The notes under the pieces: model-generated
The model's input: only the letters and a program-made list of their open reading frames with translations
What the model was told of the DNA's origin: nothing
The model's database searches: none
Shown: piece after piece, positions 1 to 9,540 of the stretch
Numbering within the stretch: the stretch's first letter is position 1
Layout: every line of letters starts with the position of its first letter
Program-made: the position numbers and the translations under genes
Source: Pseudomonas sp. WS 5079
Lineage (GTDB): Bacteria > Pseudomonadota > Gammaproteobacteria > Pseudomonadales > Pseudomonadaceae
Assembly: GCF_012985465.1 (NCBI RefSeq)
Contig: NZ_JAAQWN010000006.1
Coordinates: forward strand, 372,001 to 436,000
Direction: 5' to 3'
DNA: 64,000 bases

Positions 1-3000
1 GCGCCCAGTTCGGCAATGCTCAAGGCGCGACTGCCATCGGTTTTGATCAGGCCGGTGGCGCTGGGGTCGAGCCCTTCATCGAGTAACTCGCGCAAGGCTT
101 TCATGCGCGCCGGCGCCGGGCAGACCTCCTGGCCGGCGGCCAGTTGGTCGAGCATGTTGATCAGGGCTTCATGGGCCTGTTCGGCCTCCTGGAAAAATCG
201 CTCGCTGACCGCCAGGCTGCTTTCTTCCACCGCGCCATACAGGTCGAGCAAGGCTTCGCACAGTTCATCCATCGGATGCAGTTCGGCCAGGTGCGCGCCC
301 TCGCCCAGGGTGGTCAGCTCGTCCAGCAACGCACTGAGCTCCTGGCGCTCGCCAGGGTGTTGTTGCCAGCGCCGCAGCAGGCTTTCGGCATCGAGCAGGA
401 TGTCCATGCCCTGGGCCAGGAAGTTGCTGATCAACTGTGGGTCGCGCTTGACCCGCAGGCCGGCGCTCGGCGCATTGAGGAAGGCTTCGAGCTGGCTGTC
501 GAGGCGCGCCTGGGTGCGCTCGATCAACGATTGCGCACCGTCGATGGGCGCCAGGGGGTCACTGTCCAACTGGCGCAGGCCGCGCTGGAACAGGGCTTCG
601 CCCTCCAGCAGCAAGTCGATTTCATCCAGGTCGAGGGCCAGGCGATGGGCCTTGTATTCACGGGTCAGGTGGTCCAGCGGCCGCGCCAGTTCGGCGATGG
701 GCAAGACGCCCGCCATGTAGGCACTGCCCTTGAGGGTATGCAGGGCACGTTGCAGCTCATCGCTGACAGGCAGTGGCATCTGCTCGGTGGCCTGGTGCAA
801 AAACCGATTGAGGCTGTCCAGGTGACTCTGTGCTTCGTTGCGAAAGATCTCCAGCAGCAGTGGGTCGAGCGCGCTGTCATCCTGAGCCACGGCTGGCGGT
901 AACGGCGCGCCACTGGCCAGGGCATGGGCGCGTGCGGCAAGGTGGTCGACATCATCGCGCTGGCGCTGGGTGTCGGCGGCGAACTCGGCGATCAAGGCCG
1001 GCAGCAGCACCAGCACGTCATCCAGCACCGCCTGGACCTCGGCGCCCGGCGCGACCACCCGCTCGAGCACGCGGTTCAGCAGGTTTTCCACGGCCCACGC
1101 CAGTTCCGCCAACACCAGGGCACGCACCATGCGCCCGCTGCCCTTGAGGGTATGGAAGGAGCGGCGCATGTCGCTCAGGGCGGTTTTATCTCCAAGGCTG
1201 GCGGCACCTTGGGGCACCAGGCGCTGCAACACTTCCAGCACTTCGGCGGTTTCTTCCAGGAACACTTCGCGCAGTTCATCATCCACCGACTCTTCATCGG
1301 CTGGCGGCGGCAGCAGGCTGCCCGGGCGTTGCAGGGCCGGTGGGTTGAGACGTGGGGTCGGGCTGGCCAGGGCCTGCGCCAGGGTCTGGGAATCGACCGG
1401 CAATTCATCGTGCGGTGCCGAGGGTTCCTGGCGCCAGGCTTGCTGCGCGGGCACTGGCGCATAACCTAGCGCCGCGAGCCCTTCAAAAGCGATATCCAAC
1501 ACCCGCTCGCCCGGTGCATCCGGGTCCTGCAGCATGCGCTCCAGGTAGTGTTCCAGGCTGGTGAGCACATCGGCGCAATGCTCCAGCTGCGCCGCCGGCG
1601 GCGCGGTGTCATGGCCCATCCACTGTTCATCGACGTAAATCTTGAAGCCACGCACCAGGCTCGCCGCGCGCGGCAGCGGGATCATCGCCAGGGCGCCACG
1701 CACCTGGGTCAGCAGCTCTGGCAGGGACTCCAGGCGCTGTGTATCCCATTGCGCCTCAAGGCAGTCGATGACCAGCTCTCGCGCCTGCTTGAGGCACTGG
1801 CATGACTCCTTGATCACCAATTGGTGGATCTGGGTCAGGTCGGTGGTGGGCAGGCGGCTGTCTTCACGGTTTTGCGGTTCGACGGTGCCGACCATCCCGG
1901 CCAGCGTCGCCTCGACATACAGCAACGCCCCGGCCACATCCATCAACACGGCATCATTGGGCTCGCGCTGCCCCTGGGCCAGGCCCTGGACCACCGCCAA
2001 TTGGTCGATGATCACTTTGCGCGGCTGGCCAAAGCCCAATACCGCCAGGGTATCGGCGATCTGCCGCAACGGCGCCAGCAGGCTGTCCAGGCCAGAGATG
2101 TGTTGGCGGTCGCTGCGCACGAACAGGTCCAGGCGCTCCTTGACCCGCACCAACTCCTCACACAACGCACCGAGCACCGAGCCCATGGCGTTGCGGTCCG
2201 GCCCGGCCAGGCGCGCGCGCTCGGCATCGACCACGGTGCTGTCGGGCAAGGCTTCATCCAGGCCGTAGCGTTCCTTGAGGCTTTGCATGCGCGGTGTCGG
2301 TCGGGTGACTTTGGCGATGTAAAACAGCAGGCTCTTGAGCAGTTGGTCGGGCGCCGGGGTGTTGATCCCTTCGATGCCCTGGATTTGCAGGCGCTTGAGC
2401 ACCTTGTCACAGCTCTTGAGCAGGCTGCGCAACGCCGGGCTATTGGCGATAACGCCGGTGAGCATGCCTTCGGCCAGCGCCGAGGTGACTTGCCACAACG
2501 CCAGCAACGGCGCGCCGTGGCACAGCGCTTCCAGTTGCGCGAAGACCCGCGCCATGTCTTCCAGGTTGCTCGGGCCGTGGTCTTCACGCAGCAGCCCGGC
2601 CAAGCCCTGTTGCAGCATTTGCCGCCATTGCTGCAGTTGTTCGGCAAAATCGGCCGGCGCTCGTTGGGCCAGGGCATCATCGGGCAGCGGCGCGATCACC
2701 AGCAGTTGCGGGCTGAACAGGCTGGTTTCCGAGAGCAGGCTTTTGCCGTGCACGCTGCGCAGGTCGTTGAGCAGTGGCAACACCACCAGGGGCAGGTCGC
2801 GCCGCGCGCTGTGCACACGGTCCAGGTACAACGGCAGTTGGCCGAGGGCTTGCTGCAGCAGGCGAATGCCTTCTTCACGCTGGCTGACACGCCCGGCTTG
2901 CAGGGCCAGGGCCAGGTGCTCCATTTCTTCGGCGAGCAGTGCCGCGCCGTAGAACTCGACCATTTGCAGGGCACCGTGGACCTGGTGAATGCCCTCCAGG

Positions 3001-3128
3001 CACTGCGCCAGGGCTTGCTCGCTGGCGTCCTCGGCAAAGGCGTCCAGCGCCGCACGGGCCTGCTTCAGGGTTTCGGCGATCTCGCCCTTGACCCATTCGA
3101 GGGCGACGTAGTCGTGCCGGTCAACCAT
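1..3128 (-). CDS. chpA: ChpA-type chemosensory hybrid histidine kinase, N-terminal part (cut by window edge)
   Basis: The frame is open from an ATG at 3128 (Shine-Dalgarno GGGAG just upstream) to the left edge, giving about 1042 residues without a stop. The family protein in P. aeruginosa is about 2470 residues, so the kinase, CheW and receiver parts should lie outside the window. Seen here is a series of helical histidine-phosphotransfer modules: HQVHG near residue 48, and two canonical HTLKGS motifs with the histidine near residues 659 and 797. Known role: kinase of the Pil-Chp pathway that controls type IV pilus twitching and cAMP. It follows pilG, pilH, pilI and pilJ on the same strand, which supports the assignment. 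In the first module the usual lysine of HxxKG is a histidine. A pilK methyltransferase gene, normally between pilJ and chpA, is absent. Confidence 0.88.
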   Translation of the reverse strand, partial: MVDRHDYVALEWVKGEIAETLKQARAALDAFAEDASEQALAQCLEGIHQVHGALQMVEFYGAALLAEEMEHLALALQAGRVSQREEGIRLLQQALGQLPLYLDRVHSARRDLPLVVLPLLNDLRSVHGKSLLSETSLFSPQLLVIAPLPDDALAQRAPADFAEQLQQWRQMLQQGLAGLLREDHGPSNLEDMARVFAQLEALCHGAPLLALWQVTSALAEGMLTGVIANSPALRSLLKSCDKVLKRLQIQGIEGINTPAPDQLLKSLLFYIAKVTRPTPRMQSLKERYGLDEALPDSTVVDAERARLAGPDRNAMGSVLGALCEELVRVKERLDLFVRSDRQHISGLDSLLAPLRQIADTLAVLGFGQPRKVIIDQLAVVQGLAQGQREPNDAVLMDVAGALLYVEATLAGMVGTVEPQNREDSRLPTTDLTQIHQLVIKESCQCLKQARELVIDCLEAQWDTQRLESLPELLTQVRGALAMIPLPRAASLVRGFKIYVDEQWMGHDTAPPAAQLEHCADVLTSLEHYLERMLQDPDAPGERVLDIAFEGLAALGYAPVPAQQAWRQEPSAPHDELPVDSQTLAQALASPTPRLNPPALQRPGSLLPPPADEESVDDELREVFLEETAEVLEVLQRLVPQGAASLGDKTALSDMRRSFHTLKGSGRMVRALVLAELAWAVENLLNRVLERVVAPGAEVQAVLDDVLVLLPALIAEFAADTQRQRDDVDHLAARAHALASGAPLPPAVAQDDSALDPLLLEIFRNEAQSHLDSLNRFLHQATEQMPLPVSDELQRALHTLKGSAYMAGVLPIAELARPLDHLTREYKAHRLALDLDEIDLLLEGEALFQRGLRQLDSDPLAPIDGAQSLIERTQARLDSQLEAFLNAPSAGLRVKRDPQLISNFLAQGMDILLDAESLLRRWQQHPGERQELSALLDELTTLGEGAHLAELHPMDELCEALLDLYGAVEESSLAVSERFFQEAEQAHEALINMLDQLAAGQEVCPAPARMKALRELLDEGLDPSATGLIKTDGSRALSIAELG

Positions 3129-3165
3129 AACGACTCCCGTCTGAATGGGTGAAAAGTGAGAATCC

Positions 3166-3258
3166 ATGTGGGAGCGGGCTTGCTCGCGAAAGCGCTGGGT
3201 CAGTCGGCACATTAGGTGACTGATACACCGCTTTCGCGAGCAAGCCCGCTCCCACATT
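3166..3258. repeat. REPIN (inverted pair of REP sequences)
   Basis: Two inverted copies of a GTGGGAGCGGGCTTGCTCGCG-type palindrome enclose a short non-palindromic centre. The element fills most of the gap between pilJ and chpA. It is one of 16 related loci in the window. Confidence 0.85.
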
Positions 3259-3286
3259 TAGATTGCGGTGGTTTTGGGGAGGCATG

Positions 3287-5338
3287 TCATTCATCGGTCT
3301 TGCGCACGGGCGGCAGGGTGAAACCCGATACCGAGCGGCGCAACTGGCTGGCCATTTTGGCCAGGTTGCCAATGCTCTCGGCGGTGGCCGTGGAGCCCGA
3401 TGAGGTCTGGCTGGTGATCTGCTGGATCACGTTCATGGTCAGGGAGATCTGCCCCGCCGACGAGGTTTGCTGCTGCGCGGCGTTGGAGATGCTCTGGATC
3501 AGCGCGGCCAGGGTCTTGGACACCCCCTCGATTTCTTCCAGGGCCACCCCGGCGTCCTGGGCCAGGCGCGCGCCACGTACCACTTCGGTGGTGGTCTGCT
3601 CCATGGAGATCACCGCTTCGTTGGTGTCGGTCTGGATCGCCCGCACCAGGTTCTCGATCTGCCGGGTAGCCGCCGACGAGCGCTCGGCCAGGCGTTGCAC
3701 TTCATCGGCCACCACCGCAAACCCGCGCCCGGCGTCACCGGCCATGCTCGCCTGGATCGCGGCATTGAGGGCCAGGATGTTGGTCTGCTCGGCGATGTCG
3801 TCGATCAGGCTGACGATGTCGCCGATTTCCTGGGACGACTCGCCCAGGCGCTTGATGCGCTTGGCGGTGTCCTGGATCTGCTCGCGAATGTTGTCCATGC
3901 CATGGATGGTGTTGTGCACCACCTCGTTGCCCTTGTTGGCGATCTCCACCGAGCGCTCGGCCACCGCCGAAGACTCGGCGGCGTTGGCCGATACCTGGTC
4001 GATGGATTGGGCCATCTGGTTGATCGCCGTCGAGGCTTCGGCAATCTGCTGGGCCTGGTGTTCCGAGGCCTGGGCCAGGTGCATGGCGGTGGCCTGGGTT
4101 TCCTGCACGGCGCCGGCCACTTCACCGGCGGTGAGGTTGATGGTCGCCACCAGGTCGCGCAACTGGTCCACCGAATAGTTGATGGAGTCGGCGATGGTGC
4201 CGGTGAAGTCTTCGGTCACCGAGGCGGTCACGGTGAGGTCGCCGTCGGCCAGGTCTTCGATTTCGTCGAGCAGGCGCATGATCGCGTTCTGGTTGCGTTC
4301 GTTTTTCTCGGCGGTTTCGCGCAGCTGGCGATTGGTCTCGCGCACCATCACCAGGCCAATCAGGATGATTGACGCCAGCGCCAGCAAGCCCAGGACATAG
4401 CCGCCGATGGTGTCGAGGGTGCGCCCGCCGGCCAGGTTTTCAAAACCGGTGGCCAGGTGCGAGGCTTCATCGAGCAGGGTTTGCGACAGGCTGAAGATGT
4501 TGCTTGCCGAGGCGCGCACCTGGAACAGTTGCGGCGAGGTTTCGAGGATTTCATCCACGGAGCCGGAGACAAACTCGAACAGCTCGGCAATCTCCGCCAG
4601 GCGCGCACGGGCATCCGGGTCCTGCACTTCGCTGATCTTCAGGCCTGCGCTGCCCTGGAGCATGCCGGCCAGGACCTGGCCAAAGCGGTTGGCATCGCGG
4701 CCAAAGGCGTCGGCGGCCTTGACCGCCGTGTCATCCCCCGCCAGCACGGTGTTGACCGCCCCCAGGATGCGCTCGGCCAGCAGCGACTGGCGCTGGGCCA
4801 CGGCCACCTGGCTGGCGGGCGCGCCGCGCTGCAGCAGGATCTCGACGACCTTTTCCGACTCCAACTGCAATTGCGGCACGGTTTCGGCCAGGGTCGCCGC
4901 CACTTGATGCAGGGACAGCACCGTCTGCTCGCTGGCCAGGATCACGTCGGTGTTCTTGAGCAAGGCTTCCCAGTCATGCTGCACGGCGCGCATTTCGCTG
5001 CGCACGGCGCTGGGCGCAGCGGGCAGGCCGGTGGCCGGGTCGCCTTTTTTCAGGTAGCTCCAGCGCTGGGCAAAATCATTGCGCGCCTCGCTCAACAGCT
5101 TGAACGCGGCGGCCTTGCCGGCTGCGGCCTCGGTGGCGTTCTTGGCAATGCGCTGGGACAGCACGCGCAGCTCGCCGGCGTGGCCGATGTACTGCTTGTC
5201 GTAGGTGGACTGGGTGTTGAGGTACGCGAAGTTGGCGAACAGCAGCATGATGAAGATAATCAGCGCGATAAACAGCACGATGATCTGCGAGCGGCTACGG
5301 GAGGCTTCCTGCGGTTTGACGGGCGTGGCGGTGCTCAT
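3287..5338 (-). CDS. pilJ: Type IV pilus methyl-accepting chemotaxis protein PilJ
   Basis: 683 residues, close to the usual PilJ length. A transmembrane helix at about residues 20-42 and a second at about 310-330 enclose a periplasmic sensor region. A HAMP-like segment follows, then the cytoplasmic signalling hairpin with the typical tip (LIDDIAEQTNILALNAAI). It is the receptor of the Pil-Chp system and signals through PilI to ChpA. The chosen ATG at 5338 overlaps the pilI stop as ATGA, which implies translational coupling. An upstream in-frame start would run 20 codons into pilI and was rejected. Confidence 0.93.
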   Translation of the reverse strand: MSTATPVKPQEASRSRSQIIVLFIALIIFIMLLFANFAYLNTQSTYDKQYIGHAGELRVLSQRIAKNATEAAAGKAAAFKLLSEARNDFAQRWSYLKKGDPATGLPAAPSAVRSEMRAVQHDWEALLKNTDVILASEQTVLSLHQVAATLAETVPQLQLESEKVVEILLQRGAPASQVAVAQRQSLLAERILGAVNTVLAGDDTAVKAADAFGRDANRFGQVLAGMLQGSAGLKISEVQDPDARARLAEIAELFEFVSGSVDEILETSPQLFQVRASASNIFSLSQTLLDEASHLATGFENLAGGRTLDTIGGYVLGLLALASIILIGLVMVRETNRQLRETAEKNERNQNAIMRLLDEIEDLADGDLTVTASVTEDFTGTIADSINYSVDQLRDLVATINLTAGEVAGAVQETQATAMHLAQASEHQAQQIAEASTAINQMAQSIDQVSANAAESSAVAERSVEIANKGNEVVHNTIHGMDNIREQIQDTAKRIKRLGESSQEIGDIVSLIDDIAEQTNILALNAAIQASMAGDAGRGFAVVADEVQRLAERSSAATRQIENLVRAIQTDTNEAVISMEQTTTEVVRGARLAQDAGVALEEIEGVSKTLAALIQSISNAAQQQTSSAGQISLTMNVIQQITSQTSSGSTATAESIGNLAKMASQLRRSVSGFTLPPVRKTDE

Positions 5339-5871
5339 GCGGCAACATCCAGAAAGCCCGGGGCCTGGGCCAGGGCGAAGGGGCTGAAGACCTGCCACAG
5401 CGGGTCGCCGCTGAACTGGCCTTGGATAAACGCGGCGCTGGCCGCGGGCACGCTGGCCGATACCGGGCGCAGCTGGTCCTGGGCGAAGTGCTGCAGGCCG
5501 ACCACCTCATCCACCAGCAGGCCGACGAAAGTGTCTTCGTGTTCGATCACCAGCACCCGGCGCTGCTTGCGCGCCGTCGACAGCTCGTAGCCGAAAAACC
5601 CGCACAGGTTGATCACCGGCAGCAAGCGCCCGCGCAGGTTGGCCACGCCCCTGACCCAGGGCTTGACCCCGGGCATCAGGGTGCAGCGCGGTTCATGCAG
5701 TACCTCGGCGACTTCGCCCATGGGCGCCACATACCAATGCCCGCCCAGGCGAAAGCCAATGCCACTCCAGCTGTGCGAGCGGGTTTCCTGGGACGGCAAA
5801 TCAGCGGCCAACAGGCGGCAACGGCGGTCGATGTCCAGCAGCAGCTCAAAGGCGGTTTGCGACTCGGTCAT
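5335..5871 (-). CDS. pilI: CheW-like adaptor PilI
   Basis: 178 residues, a single CheW domain that links the PilJ receptor to the ChpA kinase. The protein contains the family-typical RGVANLRGRLLPVINL stretch near the middle. The gene sits 12 bases after pilH and overlaps pilJ by four bases, so pilH-pilI-pilJ look like one transcript. No unusual feature was seen. Confidence 0.9.
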   Translation of the reverse strand: MTESQTAFELLLDIDRRCRLLAADLPSQETRSHSWSGIGFRLGGHWYVAPMGEVAEVLHEPRCTLMPGVKPWVRGVANLRGRLLPVINLCGFFGYELSTARKQRRVLVIEHEDTFVGLLVDEVVGLQHFAQDQLRPVSASVPAASAAFIQGQFSGDPLWQVFSPFALAQAPGFLDVAA

Positions 5872-5883
5872 GGGAACGTGCCG

Positions 5884-6249
5884 TCAGGACTTGAGCACCG
5901 AGTTCAGCACTTCGATCAGCTTGTCTTCTTCCACCGGCTTGGTCAGGTACGCCTTGGCGCCCTGGCGTGCGCCCCAGATCTTGTCGGTTTCCTGGTCCTT
6001 GGTGGTGACGATGATGATCGGGATACCGTTGGTTTCCGGCTCCTTGGACAACTGGCGTGTAGCCTGGAAGCCATTGAGGCCGGGCATGACGATATCCATC
6101 AGGACGGCGTCGGGTTTTTCCTGGCGGGCCAGGGCCACGCCATCGGCGCCATTCTCGGCCTTGAGGACTTGGTGGCCGTGCTTTTCCAGCATGCCGGTCA
6201 GTTTGTACATTTCAGTCGGCGAATCGTCGACGATCAGAACGCGTGCCAT
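5884..6249 (-). CDS. pilH: Twitching motility response regulator PilH
   Basis: 121 residues, a lone receiver domain. The acidic pocket (VDDSP near residue 8), phospho-acceptor Asp52 in the MDIVMPG motif and the conserved lysine in LTKPV are all visible. The ATG at 6249 was chosen because the receiver fold starts directly there (MARVLIVDDS) and a GGGAA-like ribosome site precedes it; a more upstream start would add 16 non-conserved residues. In the Pil-Chp pathway PilH is one of two CheY-like outputs of ChpA and tends to oppose PilG in effect on pilus retraction and extension. Confidence 0.9.
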   Translation of the reverse strand: MARVLIVDDSPTEMYKLTGMLEKHGHQVLKAENGADGVALARQEKPDAVLMDIVMPGLNGFQATRQLSKEPETNGIPIIIVTTKDQETDKIWGARQGAKAYLTKPVEEDKLIEVLNSVLKS

Positions 6250-6293
6250 GGTTTTCCCCACTACATTGGTTGACGCAAGCCCAGGGGGCTGGG

Positions 6294-6701
6294 TCAATGT
6301 GCTTGTTCTACTGCGGCGAAACCCGGCACATAGGCCTTGATCGCACTGAGCAGTTCTTCCTTGCTGAAAGGCTTGGTCAAAAATTGATCGACGCCGACGA
6401 TGCGCCCTTTGGCCTTGTCGAACAGGCCGTCCCTGGACGACAGCATGATCACCGGGATGGCCTTGAACGCCGGGTTGTTCTTGACCAGGGCGCAGGTCTG
6501 ATAGCCATCCAGGCGCGGCATCATGATGTCGACAAAGATAATGTGCGGGTGATGGTCAACGATCCTGGCCAGGGCATCAAAACCGTCGATGGCCGTGATG
6601 ACTTCGCACCCCACGTTCTTCAACAGCGTTTCAGCGGTGCGGCGAATCGTTTTCGAGTCGTCGATCACCATCACTTTCAAGGCGTTGGAATGCTGTTCCA
6701 T
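6294..6701 (-). CDS. pilG: Twitching motility response regulator PilG
   Basis: 135 residues, a single receiver domain with acidic residues in VIDDSK, phospho-acceptor Asp58 (VDIMMPRLDG) and the lysine in LTKPF. It is the first gene of the pilGHIJ-chpA cluster. In P. aeruginosa PilG is a CheY-like output of ChpA required for twitching. The start at 6701 gives the standard family N-terminus (MEQHSNALKVMVIDD); an in-frame start 33 codons upstream has no family match. A gap of 44 bases separates it from pilH. Confidence 0.9.
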   Translation of the reverse strand: MEQHSNALKVMVIDDSKTIRRTAETLLKNVGCEVITAIDGFDALARIVDHHPHIIFVDIMMPRLDGYQTCALVKNNPAFKAIPVIMLSSRDGLFDKAKGRIVGVDQFLTKPFSKEELLSAIKAYVPGFAAVEQAH

Positions 6702-6939
6702 ATCTGCTCTACCATCGCCACAGCGAATCGGGTTTCGGCGTGTACTGCCGGATGCTGCCTGGGACGAGCGCCAAAACCCTTGCCATGCAAGGGCCGACAC
6801 GCCATGGCAGCCTTTTTAGCACAGACTGGGGAGGCAATCTATCGGCCGACCGGCAAGGTGGTTTTTCCTTGACCCACAACAGCCGCAGCGCCACTCTGAC
6901 GCCACTTTTATGCGCCCTTATTTGCTAGAGGAATTCCCC

Positions 6940-7893
6940 ATGAGCGTTCGCGTCGGCATTGTCATGGACCCTATCGCCAGCATCTCCTATAAAAAGGATA
7001 GCTCGCTGGCCATGCTGCTGGCCGCCCAGGCCCGCGGCTGGACCCTGTTCTATATGGAACAGCGCGACCTTTACCAGGGCGATGGCGAGGCGCGGGCGCG
7101 GATGCGCCCCTTGCAGGTGTTCGCCAACCCTGAGAAATGGTTTGAGCTGCAAGACGAGATCGACAGCCCCCTGAGCGACCTGGACGTGATCCTGATGCGC
7201 AAGGATCCGCCGTTCGACATGGAGTTCGTCTACTCCACCTACTTGTTGGAGCAGGCCGAGCGCGCCGGCGTGCTGATCGTCAACAAGCCGCAGAGCCTGC
7301 GCGACTGCAACGAAAAACTGTTCGCCACCCTGTTCCCACAGTGCACGCCGCCGACCGTGGTCAGCCGCCGCGCCGATGTGCTGCGTGAATTTGCCGCCAA
7401 GCATGGCGATGTAATCCTCAAGCCGCTGGATGGCATGGGCGGCACCTCGATCTTCCGTCACCGCGCGGGCGACCCGAACCTGTCGGTGATCCTTGAGACC
7501 CTGACCGCCCTGGGCACCCAGCAGATCATGGGCCAGGCCTACCTGCCAGCAATCAAGGACGGCGACAAGCGCATCCTGATGATCGACGGCGAGCCGGTGG
7601 ATTATTGCCTGGCGCGTATCCCGGCGGCCGGCGAGACCCGTGGCAACCTCGCGGCCGGTGGTCGTGGCGAAGCCCGCCCGCTGAGCGACAAGGACCGCTG
7701 GATCGCCGCCCAGGTTGGCCCGACCCTGCGGGAAAAGGGCCTGCTGTTTGTAGGCCTTGACGTAATTGGCGAGCACCTGACCGAAATCAACGTGACCAGT
7801 CCCACCTGTATCCGCGAAATAGACAACGCGTTCGGCACCAATATCGGCGAAATGCTTATGGCGGCAATTGCCGACAAGCTACAAGCCAAGTGA
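6940..7893 (+). CDS. gshB: Glutathione synthetase
   Basis: 317 residues, the usual length. It ligates glycine to gamma-glutamylcysteine with ATP, the last step of glutathione synthesis in the cytoplasm. The N-terminal pre-ATP-grasp domain (VGIVMDPIASI) and the ATP-grasp nucleotide loop (LKPLDGMGGTSIFR) are visible, as is the metal-binding C-terminal region ending in the conserved EINVTSPTC. The ATG at 6940 has an AGAGGAA ribosome site; an in-frame ATG ten codons upstream does not. Divergent from pilG across a 238-base gap. Confidence 0.96.
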   Translation: MSVRVGIVMDPIASISYKKDSSLAMLLAAQARGWTLFYMEQRDLYQGDGEARARMRPLQVFANPEKWFELQDEIDSPLSDLDVILMRKDPPFDMEFVYSTYLLEQAERAGVLIVNKPQSLRDCNEKLFATLFPQCTPPTVVSRRADVLREFAAKHGDVILKPLDGMGGTSIFRHRAGDPNLSVILETLTALGTQQIMGQAYLPAIKDGDKRILMIDGEPVDYCLARIPAAGETRGNLAAGGRGEARPLSDKDRWIAAQVGPTLREKGLLFVGLDVIGEHLTEINVTSPTCIREIDNAFGTNIGEMLMAAIADKLQAK

Positions 7894-7970
7894 CATAGAA
7901 CAGCCAGATGTAAACCAACATTGCGCTATCATGCGCCACCCGTGAGACGCGCGATGTTGGTTTTCCTGTT

Positions 7971-8870
7971 ATGACGCTTCCGTCCGACCTGCCCCCCGAA
8001 CTCAGCCACAGCGGCGTACGCCCGGCTGATCGGCTCGGATTTACCCTGTTCCTGGCAGCGCTGATTCATTTGGCGTTGATCCTCGGCCTGGGCTTCACGT
8101 TCGTCGAACCCCAGCAAATCAGCAAAACCCTGGAAATCACCCTCGCCACCTTCAAAAGTGAGAAAAAGCCCGAGAAGGCTGACTTTCTGGCGCAGGACAA
8201 CCAGCAGGGCAGCGGCACCCTGGATAAAAAGGCAGTGCCCAAGACCACCGAAGTGGCGCCCTTCCAGGACAACAAGATCAATAAGGTCACCCCGCCTCCA
8301 GCGGCCAAGCCCGAGGTCAAGCAGGCCGCGCCCAAGGCCGCCGTCGCCACCATTGCGCCAAAACCCCAGAAGGCCGTGACCCAGCGCGAAGCCGTGAAGA
8401 CCGAGCCTGTGCCGAGCAAGCCCGCACCGACATTCGACAGCTCGCAACTTTCCAGCGAAATCTCCAGCCTGGAGGCCGAACTGGCCAACGAACAACAGTT
8501 GTATGCCAAGCGCCCGCGCATCTATCGGCTCAATGCCGCCTCTACCATGCGCGACAAAGGCGCCTGGTATAAGGACGAATGGCGCAAGAAGGTCGAGCGC
8601 ATCGGCAACCTGAACTACCCGGACGAGGCCCGGCGCCAGCAGATCTACGGCAACCTGCGCCTGCTCGTATCAATCAACCGCGACGGTTCCTTATATGAAG
8701 TGCTGGTGCTGGAGTCGTCCGGCCAGCCATTACTGGACCAGGCGGCACAACGCATCGTGCGCCTGGCCGCACCGTTCGCCCCGTTTACCGGCGACCTGAA
8801 CGATATCGACCGCCTGGAAATCATCCGCACCTGGCGCTTTGCCAAGGGCGACCGGCTTTCCAGCAATTGA
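7971..8870 (+). CDS. tonB3: Energy transducer TonB family protein (TonB3-like)
   Basis: 299 residues. A short cytoplasmic tail is followed by one membrane anchor at about 27-46 (with HLALILGLGF) and a long Lys/Pro/Ala-rich periplasmic linker (about 60-150). The protein ends in a TonB C-terminal domain (about 210-290, with YPDEARRQQIYGNLRLLVSI). The position between gshB and algH matches tonB3 of P. aeruginosa, where it is linked to twitching and pilus assembly rather than to iron uptake; that role here is inferred from context. The start has no clear Shine-Dalgarno sequence, but no alternative ATG in frame fits better. Confidence 0.82.
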   Translation: MTLPSDLPPELSHSGVRPADRLGFTLFLAALIHLALILGLGFTFVEPQQISKTLEITLATFKSEKKPEKADFLAQDNQQGSGTLDKKAVPKTTEVAPFQDNKINKVTPPPAAKPEVKQAAPKAAVATIAPKPQKAVTQREAVKTEPVPSKPAPTFDSSQLSSEISSLEAELANEQQLYAKRPRIYRLNAASTMRDKGAWYKDEWRKKVERIGNLNYPDEARRQQIYGNLRLLVSINRDGSLYEVLVLESSGQPLLDQAAQRIVRLAAPFAPFTGDLNDIDRLEIIRTWRFAKGDRLSSN

Positions 8871-8970
8871 CTACCCCAAGCTCGCTCCTACACGGGCAAA
8901 AAATCCGCTAACCGTATTCCTACACATCCCCAGCTTGTCAGTTCGCCCCTCCAACGCCACACTAGCGGAC

Positions 8971-9540
8971 ATGAAAAATGTCAGCCCGACTTACCTCAAG
9001 CACCAATTCCTGATCGCCATGCCCCATATGGCCGACCCGAACTTTGCGCACACCTTGACCTATATCGTCGAGCACACGGCCAATGGCGCCATGGGGCTGG
9101 TGGTCAACCGACCGCAAGACCTGAACCTGGCGGATATCCTTGAGCAACTGCGCCCGGAGATCGACCCACCCGCCAGTTGCCAGGCGGTGCCGATCTACTT
9201 CGGTGGCCCGGTGCAGACTGACCGCGGCTTCGTGCTGCATCCCAGCGGCCCGACGTTCCAGGCAACCGTCGACCTGGAGGGCGTGTCGTTGTCCACTTCC
9301 CAGGACGTGCTGTTTGCCATCGCTGATGGCGCCGGCCCGCAGCAGAGCCTGATCACCCTGGGTTACGCGGGCTGGGAGGCCGGGCAACTGGAAGAAGAGC
9401 TGGCCAACAATGCCTGGCTGACCTGCCCCTTCGATGCCGACATTCTGTTCAACACCGCCAGCGAACTGCGCCTGAATGCCGCGGCCAAGCAGTTGGGGGT
9501 CAACCTCAACCTGCTGACCAGCCAGGTGGGGCACGCCTGA
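8971..9540 (+). CDS. algH: YqgE/AlgH family protein (UPF0301)
   Basis: 189 residues, full length for the family. The conserved N-terminal segment (FLIAMPHMADPNFAHTLTYI) and the GLVVNRP and YFGGPV motifs are present. AlgH was first described as a regulator of alginate genes in P. aeruginosa, but the biochemical function is not established. Its stop overlaps the start of ruvX (TGATG), a coupling seen across gammaproteobacteria. An upstream in-frame ATG at 8839 would overlap the tonB3 end and was rejected, since conservation starts at 8971. Confidence 0.9.
   Translation: MKNVSPTYLKHQFLIAMPHMADPNFAHTLTYIVEHTANGAMGLVVNRPQDLNLADILEQLRPEIDPPASCQAVPIYFGGPVQTDRGFVLHPSGPTFQATVDLEGVSLSTSQDVLFAIADGAGPQQSLITLGYAGWEAGQLEEELANNAWLTCPFDADILFNTASELRLNAAAKQLGVNLNLLTSQVGHA

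Noticed and set aside
144..3152. Long plus-strand open frames opposite chpA (for example 1821-3152)
   Set aside because: They mirror the Hpt-domain protein on the minus strand, which continues without a stop for more than 1000 codons in a known gene order.
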